Below are positions 1 through 14,100 of a stretch of 64,000 bases of DNA, piece by piece (within the stretch, counting starts at the first letter, position 1; each line of letters starts with the position of its first letter). A model generated the notes under the pieces. That model searched no databases. It was not told where the DNA came from and saw only the letters and a program-made list of their open reading frames with translations. Location: contig HG738137.1 in NCBI GenBank assembly GCA_000499405.2, forward strand, positions 6,758,001 to 6,822,000, given 5' to 3'. The translations under genes and the position numbers were made by a program. The stretch comes from Onchocerca volvulus. Lineage: Eukaryota > Nematoda > Chromadorea > Rhabditida > Onchocercidae.

Positions 1-381
1 TGTAAAGAATCGCTTTTTCCAAAATAAATAGAATATGATTTCTTCAATATGACAGTTCTTCAATTTTTATTAAAATATTTGATTCAGAAATAAGCTATCA
101 TTATTAATTCTCGTGCAGCACGAATCATTAAACATTCATCGAAAAATAGGAAAAATTCAAAATTTATATATTTTAAAAGGAATTGTTTAGTTATTGTCGG
201 TAAAACCGAAATATTTATATAACAAATAAAAAGAAATAACCCGAATAATCTGTATAGAAGAATTTACTAATATTCTCAATCAAACTGAGTCACTTATCTA
301 TATACGGGCATTCCCACTATCTTCCGCTTTGCTATTAGAGATTATGGGCACCGTGTGAAATGTTAAGATGTCAATTGTCAG

Positions 382-722
382 GAAGGTTTCAAGTATGAGA
401 CTCGTGGGAACTTCGATATTGTCCTTGGACCTCATGACCAGTCTTTTGTATGACCAATGTGTGACCATCGCCCATCATCAAATCCAAAGATAAATCCATA
501 TATAAAAGGGAAGCTTTCGGGCAGCAACATTGGTGGAATCAACACGAACGGTTTTTCTACTTTGGGATAAACAATTCGCAGTCCTTTCAAGTCACTCTCT
601 ACTACATCGGCGTATTCAATCAGATCAGTCCGTTCAACATCACTATCAATGGGAAATCAATTTCAATCCAATATCAAAGCGATTTCAACGACAGGGCAAG
701 TTTAGTAAAAGACGATTATTAA
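382..722 (+). CDS. 3' end of an unrecognised gene, last two exons
   Basis: Two exons can be read: 382-447 (22 codons after a TTGTCAG acceptor, ending before GTATGA) and 525-722 (65 codons then TAA, after acceptor CGGGCAG). Both are phase 0, leaving a 77-base intron. The second exon encodes a hydrophilic stretch rich in aromatic residues and Asn/Gln (for example FFYFGINNSQSF) with possible N-glycosylation sites (NNS, NIT). A polyadenylation signal AATAAA follows at 856-861, which supports a 3' end on this strand. I do not recognise the family. The 5' exons would lie to the left of the window, or in 1-381, where I see nothing clear. The intron is short and its acceptor is not T-rich, so the junction is the weakest part. 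The longer frame through 530-823 is a shadow of this exon. Confidence 0.42.
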
Positions 723-855
723 TATCCTTTACATTTACCGTGCATTATTCGTTGAAATTCGCTACAAATTGGAGCGAACCTTTCCCTCTTTTTGACCCCT
801 TTCGTAACAGTCTCGTCAAATAGTTTCATTCTGTTGCGATTTCAAAACTGAATTG

Positions 856-861
856 AATAAA
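856..861 (+). terminator. Polyadenylation signal AATAAA
   Basis: The hexamer AATAAA lies 134 bases after the TAA of the preceding terminal exon and is followed by A-rich DNA. It fits the 3' end of the gene entering from the left. Such hexamers are common by chance in AT-rich DNA, so position is the only support. Confidence 0.4.
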
Positions 862-3357
862 AAAACAAAAAAAAAAAAAAGGAATACATGCTAACAATAA
901 TGAGTTGCCACTATCTTGCTGAAACTGAAGTCAATGATATGTACAAGTAAATGAGAGTTGAAAATGGGATGAAATTACAAATGGATGCAGAATGAAGCAA
1001 TAAAGATAAGATATCAATAGAGAAGAGATCTCTTTGAAGATTGCAAAAATGAAAGAGGAATTAATCCTCTGATGAATTCCAACCAATTTATTGGATTTTA
1101 ATTAGCCATAATAAAAGTCACTACATATTATTGAAAATTATCGGATTAACAGCCATCTAACATTGAATATAATCTCCTCTGGCTGATTTCATTGAAGCTG
1201 TTTCAAGATGAAATGGTTCATTCGGTTCTATCTTGTACCGGAATTATCAATATTATCCGGAATGTTGATTGAATCATTCAGGTTGCTTTTTTGTTTTGTT
1301 TTCTCACACAGTGCAATTACTTTTTCAATTCACATCTAATGAAATTAATTGAAATGGAGTTTCAAAGACATTTTCTTCTTTTTCGTAGTGGGAATGAATT
1401 AATGAGCTGCCAAGCATTCCATTCAGATTTCGTTACAATATTATTTATTCTCCAAGGTGCTGATAAAAAACTTTTCATCACTAATAATGAAGATAAAATT
1501 GAATGAATTATATTTTCAAAATAAAGTCCTTTCCTTCAAAGCTTATCCCTTTCACAGATCAAAAATTATCATTTCATGGAAGTGGTGCAAAATTTTGAAA
1601 AAAATTGGAACGAAATGCGTCCTCGCTGAAATTCCTTCATTCGTTTTCCTACACGATTTATGTTAAGATATGCCAGAGGCCACGACCAAGAAGAATAAAT
1701 TTCAATTCATTTGTTTGCGAAATTGAGAATTCGGTTTATTGCTTGAGTAAGAAAACTTTAGAGCATGAAATTCTCAGGGACAATTTATTTTCTCCTATCA
1801 TTCAAAATGTATTCTTTTTATAATTATGATTTAAAACAAAAATATTTGTTAAATTAATATTTTTGCTGTTTCTAACATAAAAGTGGCCAGGTTAAGGACA
1901 TCTTGCTGATATTTATCACCAAACTCAGCTAACAATAGCTTTAGCAAGTATTTTAACAACTACATACTTTTCTTACAGATTCCGAAGCTTTAAACCGGTT
2001 CAGTAACTTTTCACTCATCCATTGTGGTTTCCATTATAATGAATCCATCTCAAGATTAATTAATGACTCCTCCGAGAAAATATTACTCTTGACTTTTTAA
2101 TCTAATCACTTTAACAAAGAGAGTGATTAATGAATCCATCTTAAGGTTAATTAATGACTCCTCCGAGAAAATATTACTCTTGACTTTTCCTCTGATCACT
2201 CTAACAAAGATTCGATGTGAGAGTGATAGTATTGTTATCAGTTAGAGAAAGTGATCGTTTAAAAATGTTTTGGAGAGGTCCATGCTGCAAATAAATTACT
2301 TTGAGCATGCCAATTACATTCTCATGTGACGTGATGTGATGTAGTGAATGTATAATTGCTAAATCTCGAAATTAAATTTCACAAACAACAGAATGAGCAA
2401 TAAGTTATGTCCGATTTTAATGGATTTCATTTTGAAGAAAAAAAATGAAAATTTGTGTGAAATATATTTAATGTTTCCTTTTTCTCGTCAACGACCAATT
2501 CTGATCTTTCGTTTTTTTGACTTTTAATGCAAATGTAAATGAATTCATATTTTTTATCTCTAGAATGTGTCAGGAGGAAATACTTTCTAAAACAGCTTAA
2601 TTTTGACCTTTACAAGTGAGCGAAGAAAGAATCTAAGTTTAACAGCCTCATCTTGACTTGACGAATTTGAACTGACAATTTTGATTTCAAGAACTCTCCA
2701 AAAGCACTAAATGGATGAACTGAAAACAAAAGGAAATGAAAAAAGTAAAAATGTTTGTTAACCACTTCATGAACTCACTTCGGAACTACGGCACTAGTTT
2801 AGTGTAGTCTTAAAGTGAATTCATGGATATTTTATTACCACAAATATCTTCCAAAGGAGCATTTAAACCTCGGTATTTATAAAATATGCTTCATTTATGT
2901 CATCGTTGAAACTTTCCATCTTGGATGGAATATGGATCTCGTAGAGAATCGAATACTACCAAACGTGATAACTTTCCCAACTTATTTTTAATCCGAAAAT
3001 GCAAGAATTTTCTATGTGATCAATAGGAAATTGATTTTTTTTTTGCGTTCATTGCCATATAGCGCAGTCTTTTGGAGATCATGGCAAATAATGCGAAGAA
3101 CCAAATTATGTGTTTGTCTAATTTCAAAGATTAATGAAGAACCGGGAAAATTTTAACAAATGCATGCAAGAGAAAGAATTGAAAAATTTATCTCTCATAA
3201 CAATATTTAACAATAAAAACAATATAAGAATATTTACAAACATAAAAGATCTACAAAAAAATAAAACATACTGGATCTAAACATCAGAGATGTATGAAAT
3301 TTGAGACAGAATTCTGATAGTCTCCAGATAAAATAATTTCATAAGCTGATACATCTG
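862..3357. other. Intergenic, no gene seen
   Basis: Only short frames without splice-compatible partners occur here. The stretch separates the gene at the left edge (+) from RPC6 (-), so it is a convergent 3'-3' interval. It contains a roughly 91-base direct duplication at 2041-2226, listed separately. Confidence 0.6.
2041..2226. repeat. Tandem duplication, about 91-base unit, two copies
   Basis: The unit starting GAATCCATCT at 2041 recurs at 2132. Both copies share GAATCCATCT..AAG.TTAATTAATGACTCCTCCGAGAAAATATTACTCTTGACTTTT, interrupted by few mismatches, and then the looser TCTAATCACTTTAACAAAGA or TCTGATCACTCTAACAAAGA. High identity points to a recent local duplication. It overlaps no gene. 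Confidence 0.8.
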
Positions 3358-5170
3358 CTACCAACCTAACCAGTTAGCAAAATATTCACAATTTTGTGGT
3401 GATATGACATGACCTGGTTTACAATCAGCCACAACGGGACAATGGATACAAGGGCAAAGAGATGGAGCGCAACGGGTCACCTTAGTCATCAGGGCACGGT
3501 ACATGCCATCTGCACGTCGTTCGATAAAACCATCCAACAATGCTACTGAGAGGATACTCTCAATATCCGTGACATTGAGTTGCACACGACAAACACCTTT
3601 TTCGCGGATGAATTGTGCCACTTCGGTGGAACGAACAAATGCAAATTCGCGTGCAGCTGCAGGGTCATTTCTGTGATTATCCTCAGAAATTTTCCGTTTG
3701 CTCTACAATGTTTTTCTTACTGTTATCCTCAACACATATGATGCAAGCATTGATTCGAAGTTTAAATTCAAAATTAAGAAATTTAAATGTAACTCGCTAC
3801 ATAAGTAATTAAATGATATAATAAATGTCCGAAGGAAACTAAAAGTTTTTGGAAATAATTTTTAAAAAACTTTCCGAAAAATTCAAACTCTGTTTGAGTA
3901 AGTTTAAAATAAATATTAAACGAATGATCGTCCTGTTAATCAACCTATTCTTAGAGTTGATTGGGATCAATCCGAACTTTAATTTTTTAATCCTCTTCTT
4001 CATTTTGCAAAGTTAATCAACTATTTGAACTATTATGAAATTCTACCTGCAACATCGCAACACAAATATGTGCCAAAGTTTCAACGAACTGTGAATCCAG
4101 TTGTTGGTCAGAATAAAATGTTCCACCTGTTAATGATTCATCTGCCACTACATCATATAACATATAGCATTTTTTGGTCGTACCTACTGCCTGTAAAAAG
4201 ATGATCCTATTCTACATTTACCAGAATGCATTCACGAATTGATACTTGTGTTAAGAGAATGTCTTTTGATTTCAAGATTTTGTTTATGATAACGATTGTT
4301 ATATATAAGCAATGTAATTCAAGTACATTAAACTTTTTTAGAAATGGTGAATGGAGAAATACTGTGTGTTTTTCGGAAGAATCTTACTTAAATATTATTT
4401 AAAAAAGGTCCCGCTGAAGAGAAGATCAAATTTGACTAAGAATCGATATGAAAATAATAGATCTTCACTCATATATAAAAATTATGAATCAAAAGGATGA
4501 AAAGAAACCTTTATTGATTTAACAAGTTTGCGTTGTTCCAACACTTTCAGAACTTTACGCATTTGGGTCTGTGATAAACCAGTTCGGTCACGAATGTCCC
4601 GTATCCAAATACCTTTTTTACCCGATTCTTCAATTAGTGAATAAATCTGCAAAGAGTGCCATTTTAAATCTAAAGAAAGCAGGACATGAAAAATCGGTCT
4701 GAAAGCATTGAATGATGTGAAATTTAAGTGGGAAAGTTTAGTGAGAGATATCCCGAATACAAAACAAACAAAAAAAGGCCTTTTGGCTTTAATCAACTTA
4801 AACTACCTGACTGTCAAACCAGTATAATATTAATGTCATCCCAACAATCACTGAGATGAAAAATAAGCAAAAAAAAAAATATATATATATATCAAATTGA
4901 ATAACTGCTCACCAATTGTTCCTCGTGCGTGGCATCGGCAATTTGTGTGCCCTTTCTTAAACGTAGAATAAACGCACCTGGCGCATGACCAGGCAGCATT
5001 TCGATTTTACCCGATGATAACAAGGCATTGACCGCTTCGCCACGTGCTTTGACATCCATTCCCGCAGTTTGTTTCATCAAATCTTCATTACTTAAACCAT
5101 CCTCAACATTTGCCAAAATGGCAAGAACTTCTGCCTGTGTTGTACAGGCTTCCTCTTCTTCTTTGACCAT
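3358..5170 (-). CDS. POLR3F: RNA polymerase III subunit RPC6 (RPC39/POLR3F homologue)
   Basis: Four exons, all phase 0: 5170-4913, 4646-4509, 4190-4047 and 3681-3358, giving 287 residues (human protein about 316). RPC6 is the winged-helix subunit of the RPC3-RPC6-RPC7 subcomplex of nuclear Pol III, which helps open the promoter and contacts TFIIIB. The N-terminal winged helices span exons 1-2 (LSNEDLMKQ, then IRDRTGLSQTQMRKVLKVLE). Exon 3 matches the conserved block with GGTFYSDQQLDSQFVETL. The C-terminus keeps the four cysteines of the Fe-S cluster motif, C258, C261, C267 and C278, with the family's C-x2-C-x5-C-x10-C spacing, followed by the final W-containing tail. The start is the only Met before the conserved region. 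The exon 4 acceptor (TTTCTGAG) is unusual but is the only one I found that keeps the frame. Family assignment is secure. Confidence 0.93.
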
Positions 5171-8131
5171 ACTGATAAGATGGATAAGAGAATTTGTTAA
5201 TAATCCACTGCAGCGTTCATGAACTTAATGATCTGCAAGGGAGAAGGTAATGTACCATATCACACACCTAAGATACAAATAAACAAGAATCCAGAAAATG
5301 ACTGGAGTTAAATCTAATCTAGTTAAATAATAGTTGAGATTTCATTATTTCTATCTGAATTTCACTTATGAATCGTATATCTCAAAAGAGAATTTTAACT
5401 AGCAGAACCCTTATCTCCCCTATTTCCATTACCAAATGACCTTCTTAATAACGACTGCCAAACTTAAAGAGACAAAGCAAGAATAACTCTGAAATATCTC
5501 TTAATGGAACATTTAAATTTCTTTTTCCGTCAAGCAATTACATTTTCTAACTCTTCGTTTGAGTAACAACTTAGTCAGAGCCTTGAAATAGTTCCACTCT
5601 GGCCGATCGTCTGCGGATTCAATCATTTTCAACAAAAATAGCAATCAGAAAACATTTATTAAATAATTCCAATTTAAAAAATGATCCCAGAAGAAAAAAA
5701 AAAAACATATGAAGGAAAAATATGAATTACATATACGAAAAGAATTATATAACATTAAACAAATGAATAAATCAGAAGCAATCAATAAACATCATCACAA
5801 CAAATTTATTAATTGGACAAAAGGTAGAAGCATCAACTATACAAATTATTTTGAGCAAAGATGATTACAAAGAGAATAAAGCTAATGTTAAGAAAGTTTA
5901 CCTTAGCGATATGCAGCACCGTTTGGTGATAAATTTCGCAAACTGAAGAATTCTAAGCATCATTTCACATTTTAGTATGTTATAAAAGTTTAAAGGAAAG
6001 AGTACAACATTTAGCAGAGAAAATTTTACTAAACAACAGGAAAACTTTATAAAAAAAATCCCCAAGTTCTAAATTAGATAAAACGGAATTAGATTTAATG
6101 ATGTCATTAATAAATTAAATATGTTCATCCAAGAATTATCAACTCCTATATATATATATATATATCCGGCTATGATTCTCTCTCATTTCTCTTCAGAAAA
6201 TACTACTACTAGGCGCCAATAAAATAATTGCAATAGTGCATCTTACCACACAAATAATTTATTACTAATAACTTTCTTTCTTCTTCATTTGCATTTTCGC
6301 AGCATGAAATATCAGTTTTCTCCAAAATGACTCTGAAATAAATGATTTCAATCGTAAACATTCAATATGTGGCGACCGATTTCTTACTTCTCCACACCTC
6401 ACTTTCAAACTTTCATAAATAAAAATATTTGTCACTGAAACATATAAATCATTCCGATTTATACGACTTCCATTTTTTTAAACAATGAATCATTCCATCA
6501 AGTGTTCTGCCTTATAGCACAACTAAATATGAAATAATGCTTCTCCCTCAAACTGTCATCAAATGAGTAGTAATCCTAACAGCTAATATGAAATGCAATT
6601 TTCCACTAAAGGAAAAAATTACTTGTTTCTCATTTTTTACTTGCAGCATGGGGAATTTATGAATTCGAAATCAGATAAAAGTTCAACCTAAATCGAAAGC
6701 AAAATTACTTATATTACTTTTCGCGTGCAACATTTTCAGAACAAAACTATTTCCCACCAAACAAAAACATTGGTAGTAAGCAATACAGGTCACTTGTACG
6801 CATTCTGACAATCAATGATCCTCTAAGTCAACATCTTTACTTTCATGAACTTACTGATTTTGACTTCCAGACTAAGTTGAACTAAAGTGCATCATTATTA
6901 GACTATAGTAGCTTGTAGAGAGAAATCTAGCATAAAAAAACGGTTTTTGCAATGTTAAGATGACAAGAGAAAAAACAAAATTAGCAAAAGAAAGTTTTGA
7001 GTCTTTTTTCCATCTCCAATCACTAGCTTTTTCCATTTGTTTTCCTTTCCCGGTAAACAGAATGTAAACGAATGATTTTAATTTCATGTCTTTGACAGAA
7101 CAAAGTACGAACAACTTACATTGAGAAATCCAACTTTTCTTTACTTATTGATTTTCAAATCTTTAAAGGATCCGGGGCTTCTATGTTTTCTTGGATACTG
7201 CTCATTTGTTTGGTCATTATTATTTATTAATTGATTCATTTTTTTTCGGTTTAAACAAAACTTTTTTTACTCTGGTTTAGTTAGTTTAGTTTAGTTAATA
7301 AAATAAAAAGACCATAAAAAAAGACTTTTTCGAAGAAATCTCCAACTTTCCCTTGTTTTCTTTCTATGTTATATCCTAATATTGAAAAATTCTTTTAAAT
7401 CACATGATTTTTAAAAACTCTTTTATTTTATTTAATCAGCAATAACTTCTAAATTAGTTTGCTCTAATTTTGCTCTAAGAGCAAACCTATATTTGCTTTA
7501 TCTAATTGCTTTCTTTGATATTTACTGCTGCACTGATAGGAAAATGAAATCTTATTTGTAACAAGACAGTATTTTTCCAGAAGTCTGGTGAATTTTTCTT
7601 GAAATTAGCATAAATTTGAAAAAATATATCAGCTTTTCCTTCGTGCAAAATGAAGGAAATCCAATAGGATACTCACAAACTTTGACTTTTTGCATGGAAT
7701 ATATTTCTTCAAACAAGCGAATAGTTATTGGCAAAAAGAATATCGAAAATTCAATCATGAAAAATAATGAACTTTCTAGTTATTACGATAAAAGAAAAAA
7801 TAAACCATCTAGCTATAAAAGATGTTAAAAGTAATCTATTAGAATCATAAAATGTAAGTAAATAGAAACTCTCCCTTCTTTTTTGTTTTTTTTCTTCTTA
7901 TATTCTCAAACTCATTTCTGTCTTCTTTGCATTATCTTTAGATTTTTAAAAATTCTGCTTAATGTCTACCACGCTCAAAAAATTATATATATATGTACGG
8001 ACACACAGAAAATCAGCAAATAGGAAAAACAGATATCATCGCACCATAGGAAGAATAACAAAGAAAGCGTAAAAGTACTAACTCAATATAGCTCTTTGCA
8101 TAAAATCTTCTTTCGCTTACTTCTTCGACTT
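5171..8131. other. Intergenic between RPC6 and TCF25, no gene seen
   Basis: About 3 kb between the TCF25 stop and the RPC6 start, both genes on the minus strand. It should hold the RPC6 promoter and TCF25 3' UTR. A (TA)n run lies at about 6149-6166. The short frames present lack splice partners or family resemblance. The spacing is too wide for a typical nematode operon. Confidence 0.6.
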
Positions 8132-11100
8132 TTATCCCACTCCAGGCGAACTAGCCTGAGCATCATTATCATCATCATTATCAGTTACTCGATGCTCCAT
8201 TTCTCTTGTCTCTATTTCTTCTTCATCATTAACTTCGTTATCAGCTTCTCGATTGTCTTCTTCCCGGTTGTTATCACCACCATCAGCAACAGGCGCTTCA
8301 GTAACAAACATCCCGCGCAAAACGTTTAACACTTCCTCAATGCTTGTATTCAAGTGTTGAGCCTGAAAAAATGCAAAATTTACTAGAGAATGAAATCATA
8401 CGTAAATAATATATAAGGTGATCAATATTTGCACAAATGCACATACCTACTTTTCTATTCAAACACGAATAAACTGATTCCCCCTAACAATTTTTTCATT
8501 TCAGTTAATTAATTGATTAATCTTGTAAGCAAAGTAAAACAATAACAACTCAGCGCTTAGTGGAACCGTTAAAATCCATTCCGAAAATATTTATTTCGAG
8601 ACGTGTAGTTGGTATGATTATTATTCTTGCTTTTCTAATTTTTCGAAATATCTACTCAGTGATTCCATGTTTACTATCTTTGTTCTGAAGATAGAAAGAC
8701 TGAAAAATAATTCATCTTACTTAATAAAAACGATATTATTTATCATAATAATATCAATGTCATAGGCGTAATAAAATATGTCACTTAATCTGCCAACTGA
8801 ACAAATCACAGGTGATTTTAGAAACCCCTCTTTTAAATTTCTATTATGATTTCTAGTATCTTTTAGACTTCTTTTTAATGCTGCATATTAGAATTATATC
8901 TATAAATCGATATTTTGTTTTATCTCAATATTATCAATGTTCAATAATGAGCTCTTCCGTTGCATATCAATCCACTGCTTCATATACAAAAGATAATTTT
9001 CAATATTTCACATATATCATACTGAAGTATAAGAATTGTGCTAATAACATAATTTGAGATATTTCTTAGCATTCTAGATTCTGTTCATTTACTTTTGTAA
9101 ATATTTTCATAAATGCACTAATGAAAAAATTTTACCTTCTACCTAATAAAAAAATTTTTCAATAATATAGGGTTTCAGATATCTTATCAGAAATTTTGAG
9201 CAACGGACAAAACATGACTGAAAGAAACGACTTTAAATTGGATATTATATTGCAAAAAAAAATAATTCTGTCACTCATAATCTCAATTCCTCAATGTCGA
9301 ATATATTGACAGTATGCAGAAAGATAATTTAGAAATCGAATACCAGACAAGGCTACTCAAGTCCAGTCTAAACAGAGCTCTGCTAAGTTTAGTACAAATA
9401 CTATTAATCAAAGGCCGAATTCAGTAGACTAGACTTTAATATGAGAAACCTTCTCTTTTCTTTGTCTTTTTTGAATTTTATTTGAATGTTTCAAAAAAAT
9501 AAAAAAATCGCATGATTTTTATTATAAAAAATAGTAACGCATAATGAAAATTTGAAATATAAAGGTGATGATAAAAAGAATCGGATTTTGCAAGAAAATC
9601 AAGGATTCATTACTTTTTCTATTCTACATTCTACAAAAATATTTCAGCCCAAGTTTTTTAATCTAAGATGCTGTCTGTTGATAGCAGCTTCGCATTTTCG
9701 ATTCTTTTTTAAGATTCTGATTTAATGAAATACAAAGATAATAAGAAGCTTCTGATCATTCAATATTGGAAGAAGCTTACAATCTTCGTGATTTCATTTA
9801 TTGATTAAAATGAATAATTAAAGCAATTCTTCATTTAATTTCGGAAAGTGAATAATTTTTTAACTGAATAACTTGAACTTTTCATTATATTGCAACAAAT
9901 CATAAATTATTTCAATCCTTTTGTCACCTTGGTGATTTTAAAAAAAATTTAGATTAGAATTACTTAACTAAAATTTACTTGTCCAGTTGATCGATTTGAT
10001 CACAAAAGTCATTTTAATAAAGTGAAGAAACATTTTAGCAATCGGATCCTAACATCATTATGTTTATTTTTCCAGATGAAAAGAAGAAGGCAAATGGCAC
10101 CATAGTTTTCAGTGATCCACAAGACGTTACACTATCAAAGTATGCTGCACTTCTCACAATACTATATTCTTAATAATATTTATATTACTTAAAGTTATTA
10201 TGATAACGATATTTTGCAACCATGAAGTTAAAGAGTTGAAGTCTTAGCCTTCACATTATAGTTAAATAAATCACTGCACTATGAATCTTAAAATTTTAAA
10301 ACTAAGAAAATATGGGATATTTATAAAAGCAAAAATAACTGAAAGATTATCGTCTTACTATTTTAGCATTCCAACAGATTTTACATCCTGTCGTAAGGAT
10401 GCCCTTTATATGATTTTTTATTAAATGGAATAGAAAGAGATCCAAAAGACATTAAATTAAATGTATCGAAATCGAAGTCTTAAGATTCTAAATTCTATCT
10501 CCTTCGATTTCAGATATTTGTTATTTCTTTTAATCCTATAACAATCTTCCTCATTTGGATTACTTCACTCACAAATCGATTAACTCAAGATTTTATAATA
10601 CTGTTGTTGCTACATGTCTCGAAAGTATCTTAGATTGAATTTACCAATTGAGTATCATAGCAGTATAAAAAAAAATGTTGCTTATTAAAATTAAAATCAT
10701 TAAATAAATATAAATCAGTTGTTACTGATGAAAAAATAAGTTGCTACAATTGTTTTTCTTTTCAGATTTGCTCTCGGCGTCTCTATGGTACTCTATCTCT
10801 GTGCAATGTCATCTTTACTATTTTTATATGAGTTAATTAAGCCAACATTTACCTGGTCATAATTGGGCCAAATGGAATGTACCAATCCTGAAAAGAAGGA
10901 ATCAGGTAAAGAGTCAGGTGTATTCCTTCTTCTTGTATACATCATTTGTCCATTATATGGTGGTGCAGGATCTGATAGGATCCATTCTTCATTTCTCGTT
11001 ACTTCCCACAAATATGCATGTCGTTCGATATTCCGCGGTATTCCGACATAACATGTTTTCCTCCTGCAATAAGTTTCAAATTTTCCAATCATAATGGAAA

Positions 11101-14100
11101 CTTAGTGCTCTCTGCTTTTTCATTCCTTTATTCCGTCATTACCGTTAGTGCAGAAATTCCACATCATGGGTAGCTCTAAATCAATTAATCGAAAAATCTA
11201 TTCCGTTCTTTGTTATTATATTGCTGAAATCAGTTATTGCAAGTATCATTTCTGCATCTGCTCATCTAACAAATGCCTCCACTGATTTATTCCGCCCTTA
11301 TTTTATCATTTTTACATATCACTGAAATTAGCTATTCTTCGTAATGCTACATATTCTTTTTAAACCTGAAATGATTGATATCTATTTTTCTTTTTTTGAA
11401 AAATAGAAAATTTTGTTTTGATAACTCAAACCTAAGAAAGTTAAAACCCATTCTCCTCCCTCTCTTCTAAAGCGATGATGCTCGAAAACAGCTGAAATTT
11501 TCTCATAAAATTTTCTTTTTATATACCATATAGCTTCAAAAGCATTATCATTCTCTATTTTAAATATTTATCTTCCAAATTTTTATTCGCATTAATGATT
11601 CCCTACAAAACAGTATTACTGCAATAAAATAGTTTGTATTTATTTATTTTTTATTTTTTTCAAAGCATAAGAAAGGATTCAATTTTGAAAGAAAAGAGAT
11701 AGCTGTCCTAAATTAACCAATCATGTTTGACCAGAGTTTAAACAAAAGGGAAAAAAAACAATGTATTATGGAATGATTTTCCAAATCGCTTTAAATATCT
11801 ATAAAATCTGCCTAATTATAATGTTAAATGTTGAACTGAACACAGCATATTATGCAGTTTTTTGGTAAATTAAAATTCAGCAATTTGAGTTATCAACAGC
11901 TTAACCAACGAATGAAATAAAAGGAATAGTTTGAGATTCATCATGGGTACTCATTCAAAAAATGAATAGTGAGTATTTACTAATAACAAAATAGTCTAGG
12001 AGATTCATTTTATTTTTCCTATTTCAAAAAGGAAAAATTATAAAACAAAAAATCACATCTCCATATTTTAATCAGAATTTTGTCTTTACTGAGTGAATCT
12101 GAAATTCGAAAGGTAAAGTAAGGAATCCTAAATATTACGAAAAACTTGCAGCTTCTTCCATTCTGCAAGCTCGTCTTTGAAATTATTGAATGAAGAAACA
12201 GTAACTGTTGTGACTCCTTCGAGCCATGAAAGAACTGATGGATCCTCCAACCAAATCGACGAGGCTAGCTTTACATATATTGACGTGAGCAGTTTCATTC
12301 CCTCACTTTCTCTAAAAAAAAATTTCAAATTTCCACACTAAAACAATTATTTCTAACAAATACCAATATATCCATCTTTTTATCTAATTATTTAAAAAAG
12401 CATCTGTACAACAGATACAGTAGTTGTCATCAACGCGCATCTTAAACTCTTAAAGACTTATTACTACTTCTGATGACTTTGAAGTCCACACATCGATAAA
12501 TGGAAACTGAAACTAGAAAAAAAGTTTGGCTGTTTAGCAATTACTTCAGTTTAAGCCAGAATTCCTAGCAGGAAAATTTTTATCCGAAAATCGGAAATTC
12601 ACCTTTCGTAAGCTAGTGCACTTGTATGTTCATTATTTTCTATTGCTGGATCAGGCTGTACATTCATTGCATCCAGAAGTTTCAATAACACCGTTGGGAA
12701 ATGTCGGATAGCTGAAGAAATCTAAAATTTGTAAACATAAACAAAAATTTATGCCTATGTAGTTTGGTACTGCAATACTGTCTTGAAAGAAGATCTTGCA
12801 GAAGAAACTACTTTTCCAACTGCGAATGCAGCAGTTTCTGAATTCTGAATTGAAATCAATAATTTTAAAACAAACAGTCATACCATAAAGTCCGCAATTT
12901 CCTTATCTTCAGCTTTTCCACTTTCGCAAAAGAGAAAAAAACGGGCAAGAGCGACGGAATATGCAAAATTTGGAAGTCTATCCAAGTTTTTCGAAGTCTG
13001 AAAGTTAATATATGTTGCCATTTTCATATTTAATAAATTCCGAAAATCCTCTACTCCTATAATGATATTATCGATAATTCCGAGCAGGTATTTTCTGCTT
13101 TTTCAAACATTTGACTGATGATAAAACAGATTCTATCAGGCCATTTAATCAAACTTCATGTAATCATGCATGATTTCATTTTTCAGTGTTGATTTCTTAT
13201 TTTATTTCTTGGAAGAGATGAAATATTTATCGCCATACAATAAATGCCATAACATGTATTGTATTCAAATGCGGAATGAAGCCTAATGCTCTGAACTATA
13301 GCATTTTTCATCAAATGGTACCCGATATCATTTGTGAGTCACATTATAAAAAATTCTTGAGATCCATTACTTGTAAAGTATTGTATAGAAGAATTAGATA
13401 ATTATATTCCCGTGCTTTTAAAGCAATCATATCGATGGTTAACATTATGGCAAGTGGATCCGATATAGGATCCAGACGATATATAAGTCTGGCAACATGC
13501 AGAGCCGTTTTGAAACAATGACGATCTACAAGATTTCGCAAATGTCGATGAAGCAACAAGTAAAATGCTCGATTTTCGAAATTAGCATAATCAATGCGAT
13601 GATCGAAGTTGCTTAGTTGAAATCGTGGAGCAAATACGCTTTCACAGCAAAATAATCCACGTTCTACAAAATATATATTATGAATAAATCTTAAACATCT
13701 TATAAGTACAAATTTCTGTCTAGTAGTTTTGACCAGTTCCTTAAAATAGCTTCTTGAATATTTCTTAAATATTATTAAGCTTACAATAAGTTTGAAATAT
13801 CGAAATCTAAAGTTCTTCAAATAAGTTTGAAATATCGAAAGCTCACAAAAGGTTCAATTCTGAGATTCATGATTATGGTTCTATTAATTATAGGAAATGA
13901 GCACACTAAAGATCAGCAATCCGGATTAGAAATTAGAAATTAAATTAACAGAAACAAGCGTTATTAGCAACAAACGAGCAAGTAATAATTTTTGAAAATT
14001 TACCAATTAAATCACGTGATAATTGATAGTTTTCTTGTTGCCTCAATAATTCGGCCATAATAAGCAAACTGTCTAAGTGATACGGACATTCTGTCAAAAT

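Noticed and set aside
530..823. 97-codon plus-strand frame at the left edge
   Set aside because: It overlaps the better-supported exon at 525-722 in another frame, and its own product looks compositional with no splice support.
8096..8329. Plus-strand frame with isoleucine run
   Set aside because: It is the antisense shadow of the Asp/Asn-rich TCF25 C-terminal exon.
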